8,189 bases of DNA, taken from contig DCVH01000004.1 of the NCBI GenBank assembly GCA_002327335.1, forward strand, positions 1 to 8,189, written 5' to 3'. The stretch is from Patescibacteria group bacterium UBA2193 (lineage in GTDB: Bacteria > Patescibacteriota > Minisyncoccia > Moranbacterales > DUUL01). Each line of letters starts with the position of its first letter. Positions within the stretch are counted from its first letter, which is position 1. Below the pieces are notes generated by a model. That model was not told the DNA's origin. It worked only from the letters and a program-made list of their open reading frames with translations, and did not search any database. Shown one piece after another: positions 4,745 through 8,189 of the stretch. The translations under genes and the position numbers were made by a program.

Positions 4745-7387
4745 TTATTTTATTTTTTGTAAAAAAGATGAAATTTTTTCTATTTGAGCTTTGGCTAATT
4801 CAAGTTTTTCTTTTTCCTGTTGGATAATTTCTTTTGGAGCATTTTCAACAAATTTTTCATTGGAAAGTTTTTTATTAAGAGCATTAACGAAACTTTCTTT
4901 TTGCGAAATTTCTTTGGTCATTCGTTCTTGTTCTTTTTTGAAATCAACCACCCCTTCAAGGGCGATATAAATTTCAACATCTTCAATATTTTCATAATAG
5001 GCATTTTTCAGCTCTGCTCCTTTTTCGCTGATAGAAATATTCCCAATATTGGTTCGAAGGTTTTTGATAATGTTTTCATTTTGATTTAGGAACTCAAATT
5101 TTTCTCCGGCAAAAATTGTTACATCGATCTTTTGAGTCGGCTGGATGTTGTATTGCGCTCGGGCATTTCGAATGGAAACAATTATTTTTTGAATTAGAAG
5201 GAGAGAATATTCTCTTTTCTTAGGGTGAATGCCTTGAAGTATTTTCTCGTACTTTTCTTTCTTCGGCCATTTTTCAACTATCAATAGCGAGGTGTCATCA
5301 ACTTCTTTCCAGAGTTCTTCTGTTACAAAAGGAACATAAGGGTGCCACAATTTCAATGAATCAGCTAGAATATTTTTTAAAATCTCTTGTTTTTGTTGAT
5401 TTTTTTCAATTTTTGATATCTCAAGATACCAATCGGCAAAATCATCCCAGGTAAAAACTCTCAACTTTTCTCCTGCCTGAGAGAAATTATAGTTCTCGAT
5501 ATCATCAGTCACTTCATCAATGAGATTTTTAAATTTCTCCAAAATCCAAACATCCGAAATAGTGTAACCGGTAATTTCTTGGTATTCCGTTTCTTTTGAA
5601 TTGATTTTTTGGAAAACAAACCTTGAAATATTCCATATTTTATTAACAAATTTTTTCAGCCCTTCGATTTTTTCTTCTGATATTCGCAAATCATTTCCTG
5701 GAGTATTTCCAACCAAAAGGGAAAGTCTCACCGCATCTGTTCCATATTTATCAATCATCTCAACCGGATTAATCCCGTTTCCTTTTGACTTGCTCATCTT
5801 CTTGCCATGCTTATCAAGGACCAATCCGTGCAAATAGACATTTTTAAATGGCACTTCCTGAAGAGCAAAAAGTGACATGATAATCATTCGAGAAACCCAA
5901 AGAGTCAGAATGTCATAGCCAGTCTCAAGGACTTGCGTTGGATGAAATTTTTTCAAATCATCGGTGTTGTCTGGCCACCCCAAAGTTGAGAAAGTCCACA
6001 TTCCTGAAGAAAACCAGGTATCAAGTGTGTCGGCATCTTGAATCCATCCTTCACCCTCAGGAGCAGTTTCGGAAACGATGATTTCTGAATCCTTATACCA
6101 AACTGGAATTTCATGGCCAAACCAAATCTGTCTGGAAATGCACCAGTCGTGAAGATTTTCCATCCAATGAAAATAGCGTTTTGTGAATCGATCTGGAATA
6201 AAAGTTATTTCTTTACTCTTGGCAACCTCAATGGCTTTTTCTTTTAAAGATTTTCCGTTTAAGCGATCAAGTTTTTTGTCCACATCAACAAACCATTGTT
6301 TTGATGGGATTGGTTCAATAACTGATCCACATCGATAACATTGTGAGGTATTGTGCACATAATCTTCGTCGATGTGATCAATTAACCCCATTTTTTCCAT
6401 ATCAGCAACAATTGCTTCGCGAGCTTCCGCGGTTGTCATGCCGGCATATTTCCCGCAATTTTCCATCATCCTTCCATCCTCGTTAATAATCTGCTTCATT
6501 GGCAAACCGTGCCTCATGGCAATTTCATTATCAACAAAGCTGTGTGCCGGGGTCACCTTGATTGCCCCTGACCCGAAACTTGGATCAACAACTTTGTCGG
6601 CAACAACTTTTATTTTGAATGTCCCAAGAACACCAGGGATGTCATATTCCTTTCCAACCATGTCCTTATAACGCTCATCATCCGGGTGCACCGCCACGGC
6701 CGTATCTCCGAGTTTTGTTTCTGGACGAGAGGTGGCAAGTACGAATGGCCCATATTTAATCCAATAAAGTTTTGCTTTTTTTTCTTCGTGATCAACCTCA
6801 TCATCTGCCAAAGTCGAATGACAACGAGGGCACCAATTCACCATTCTTTCTCCGCGATAAATCGCTCCGGCATCATACATTTCAACAAACATTTTTCGAA
6901 CAGCCCCTTTTCTCTCATCATCGAACGTAAATGCTTCGCGAGACCAATCCAGCGATGCCCCCATTCTTCGCGTTTGCATTAAAATTGTTGCTTGAGTTTC
7001 CCTGAGAAATTCCCAAACTTTTTCCAGGAATTTTTCTCTCCCCAAATCATGTCGAGTTTTTCCTTCTTCTTTCAAGATTTTTCTTTCAACTGCATTTTGC
7101 GTGGCAATTGCCGCATGATCAGTTCCTGGAATCCATAATGTTCGAAAACCTTTCATTCGATGAAATCGGATCAGCAAATCTTCAATTGCAAGCATGGAAG
7201 AATGACCGAGGTGAAGTTTGTCAGTGATGTTTGGTGGAGGAAGAACAATTGAATAACTCGGAGCATCCTCTGGCAAGTCGAGATTGTCAGGATTGAAATA
7301 TCCAGATTCTTCCCATTTTTTATAAATCAAACCTTCAAATTTTTGCGATTCCCAAGCTTTTGATAATTCCTTTTTGTTTTTATCCAT
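4745..7387 (-). CDS. valS: Valine--tRNA ligase
   Basis: ValRS attaches valine to tRNA-Val in the cytoplasm. The 880 residues match a full-length bacterial enzyme. The N-terminal helix and class I Rossmann fold carry HLGH (59-62) within PPPNITDKLHLGHSS, with WIPGTDHAAIATQ at 85-97. Two CxxC pairs (Cys186/189, Cys350/353) fit the zinc-binding sites known in ValRS. The CP1 editing domain spans about 205-345 with TSRPET (219-224), GDTAVAVHP and FGSGAIKVTPAH (271-282). The catalytic fold resumes with WCISRQIWFGHEIPVW (415-430) and KMSKS (530-534). The anticodon-binding helical domain covers about 600-745, and a C-terminal coiled-coil tRNA arm about 812-880. The editing pocket reads AHS where many bacterial ValRS have AHD. 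The start ATG is 8 bases after the ligase-like gene's stop, and no T-box leader is present, so expression probably depends on the upstream promoter. Confidence 0.98.
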   Translation of the reverse strand: MDKNKKELSKAWESQKFEGLIYKKWEESGYFNPDNLDLPEDAPSYSIVLPPPNITDKLHLGHSSMLAIEDLLIRFHRMKGFRTLWIPGTDHAAIATQNAVERKILKEEGKTRHDLGREKFLEKVWEFLRETQATILMQTRRMGASLDWSREAFTFDDERKGAVRKMFVEMYDAGAIYRGERMVNWCPRCHSTLADDEVDHEEKKAKLYWIKYGPFVLATSRPETKLGDTAVAVHPDDERYKDMVGKEYDIPGVLGTFKIKVVADKVVDPSFGSGAIKVTPAHSFVDNEIAMRHGLPMKQIINEDGRMMENCGKYAGMTTAEAREAIVADMEKMGLIDHIDEDYVHNTSQCYRCGSVIEPIPSKQWFVDVDKKLDRLNGKSLKEKAIEVAKSKEITFIPDRFTKRYFHWMENLHDWCISRQIWFGHEIPVWYKDSEIIVSETAPEGEGWIQDADTLDTWFSSGMWTFSTLGWPDNTDDLKKFHPTQVLETGYDILTLWVSRMIIMSLFALQEVPFKNVYLHGLVLDKHGKKMSKSKGNGINPVEMIDKYGTDAVRLSLLVGNTPGNDLRISEEKIEGLKKFVNKIWNISRFVFQKINSKETEYQEITGYTISDVWILEKFKNLIDEVTDDIENYNFSQAGEKLRVFTWDDFADWYLEISKIEKNQQKQEILKNILADSLKLWHPYVPFVTEELWKEVDDTSLLIVEKWPKKEKYEKILQGIHPKKREYSLLLIQKIIVSIRNARAQYNIQPTQKIDVTIFAGEKFEFLNQNENIIKNLRTNIGNISISEKGAELKNAYYENIEDVEIYIALEGVVDFKKEQERMTKEISQKESFVNALNKKLSNEKFVENAPKEIIQQEKEKLELAKAQIEKISSFLQKIK

Positions 7388-7395
7388 AAATATTT

Positions 7396-8189
7396 TTAAA
7401 AGTTATCAAATTTTTGATTTCTATTTCCTATCTTACAAGAGGAAGCGAAAAATGCAAGACAAAGCCAAAAAATAAGTTGCCCCTGGAAAGTTGACGTGAA
7501 AAAATGATCAAATATTCCCATGAAAAAAAATGTTGCAAGTAAAACACCAAAAGAATGTTTGAAAATAATATAATTAATATTCTGAATAACAAAATAGATG
7601 AGCGCTATTAATCCAACAATTCCGATTTCGCTAGTTGTTAGAAAATAAATGCTATGAACCGGTTGCTTTTCCCATTCTTGCAGTTTTTTATGAGAGTAAT
7701 CATCAAATTTAACAACAAAGTTTCCAGGGCCAACACCCCAAATAGGATTATCTCGGATTACTTTTGTCGCCGTATTGAGGTAATCTTTTCTGAGTTGATA
7801 TGCATCACTTGCGGTTTCGCAATTTTTAATACAAATTCTGTCTGCAATAAACGGAGAAAGAAAAATCAAAAGAAGAACAACATACAGAGACCCTAGAAAT
7901 AAGGTATCCCTCAAGAGAAGTTTTTGATCAGGAGATATTTCAACTTTTTCCTTAGGAATATTTTTTCCATAAAACACTTGATTAAAAACAGGGAAGAGGT
8001 GACGATTAATAATTATCCATTTGGAAGTGGTGAAAATCAAAACTATCACCAGACCAAGCCAAGCATTTCGCGAAAAAGTAACAAAAATTCCAGATACAAT
8101 CAACAACAACCCAATCACAATATGAGAGGTCCAGATTGAAAAATTTTCTAATTTTAAGGCTCGTAATTCTTTTTTAATAAAGAAGAATA
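7396..8189 (-). CDS. O-antigen ligase/polymerase-like membrane protein, 5' end outside the window
   Basis: The frame stays open to the window edge (FFFIKKELRALKLENFSIW... precedes a GTG at 8118), so that GTG is internal and the N-terminus is missing. About 263 residues are visible. Counted from the GTG, TFSRNAWLGL (14-23) is the Wzy_C/WaaL 'SR' motif at a membrane helix. An outside loop holds NPIWGVGPGNF (124-134) and QPVHSIYFLTTSEIGIVGL (152-170), whose His155 matches the conserved histidine of ligases. DHFFTSTFQGQLIFW (204-218) is the usual late motif. At least five membrane helices remain. Family members join lipid-linked glycans to an acceptor or polymerise them at the outer face of the membrane. 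In an organism that may lack lipopolysaccharide, a glycan polymerase or glycosyl transfer to protein is an alternative. It lies 8 bases before valS on the same strand and is probably in the same operon. Confidence 0.88.
   Translation of the reverse strand, partial: FFFIKKELRALKLENFSIWTSHIVIGLLLIVSGIFVTFSRNAWLGLVIVLIFTTSKWIIINRHLFPVFNQVFYGKNIPKEKVEISPDQKLLLRDTLFLGSLYVVLLLIFLSPFIADRICIKNCETASDAYQLRKDYLNTATKVIRDNPIWGVGPGNFVVKFDDYSHKKLQEWEKQPVHSIYFLTTSEIGIVGLIALIYFVIQNINYIIFKHSFGVLLATFFFMGIFDHFFTSTFQGQLIFWLCLAFFASSCKIGNRNQKFDNF

Noticed and set aside
7388..7395. T-box leader before valS
   Set aside because: Only 8 bases separate valS from the preceding gene, so there is no room for a leader.
1..8189. 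Recoded TGA (glycine code as in Gracilibacteria/Absconditabacteria), suggested by the absence of TGA stops
   Set aside because: Complete frames such as the 880-codon valS run without in-frame TGA and use ordinary GGN glycine codons. Eight stops without TGA can be chance in AT-rich DNA.

Overview
The window looks like a piece of a small-genome, AT-rich bacterium, most likely of the Candidate Phyla Radiation (Patescibacteria, perhaps Parcubacteria). This is inferred from the style of the genes (a ValRS with a PPPNITDKLHLGH active-site segment, a VanW-domain exoprotein, a long-tailed Hsp20, a short secreted coiled-coil protein and a small lipoprotein), very tight gene spacing and mostly weak Shine-Dalgarno signals. 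No phylogeny was run. The code is standard: long frames contain no in-frame TGA, although all eight visible stops are TAA or TAG.

Plus-strand part (1-1490). The C-terminal tail of an upstream gene is followed by a secreted coiled-coil protein (94-780) and a small lipoprotein (844-1143) that ends in a strong intrinsic terminator. A sigma70-like promoter then drives a tRNA-His(GTG) gene (1260-1331) with its own terminator. Directly after this lies a decayed second copy of the tRNA (1372-1447) with a 24-nt palindrome in its middle. A long terminator (1449-1488) then separates it from the convergent minus-strand genes.

Minus-strand part (read from 8189 down to 1506). A 5'-truncated O-antigen ligase/polymerase-like membrane protein, valS and a small PrsW-like membrane protease are packed with gaps of 8 and 3 bases and are probably co-transcribed. 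The Hsp20 gene has its own well-formed promoter, whose -35 box lies in the end of the PrsW-like gene, and it ends in a perfect 12-bp hairpin. A VanW-domain exoprotein starts only 9 bases beyond that hairpin. The last gene is a 205-residue soluble protein with a C-terminus reminiscent of V4R/H-NOX-like sensor folds.

How they fit: most products face the envelope (ligase-like protein, PrsW-like protease, VanW protein, lipoprotein, secreted coiled coil), with housekeeping translation genes (valS, tRNA-His) and a chaperone among them. I see no mobile element, CRISPR array or complete undescribed system. The most unusual spot is the tRNA-His gene with its palindrome-carrying relic, each followed by a terminator.
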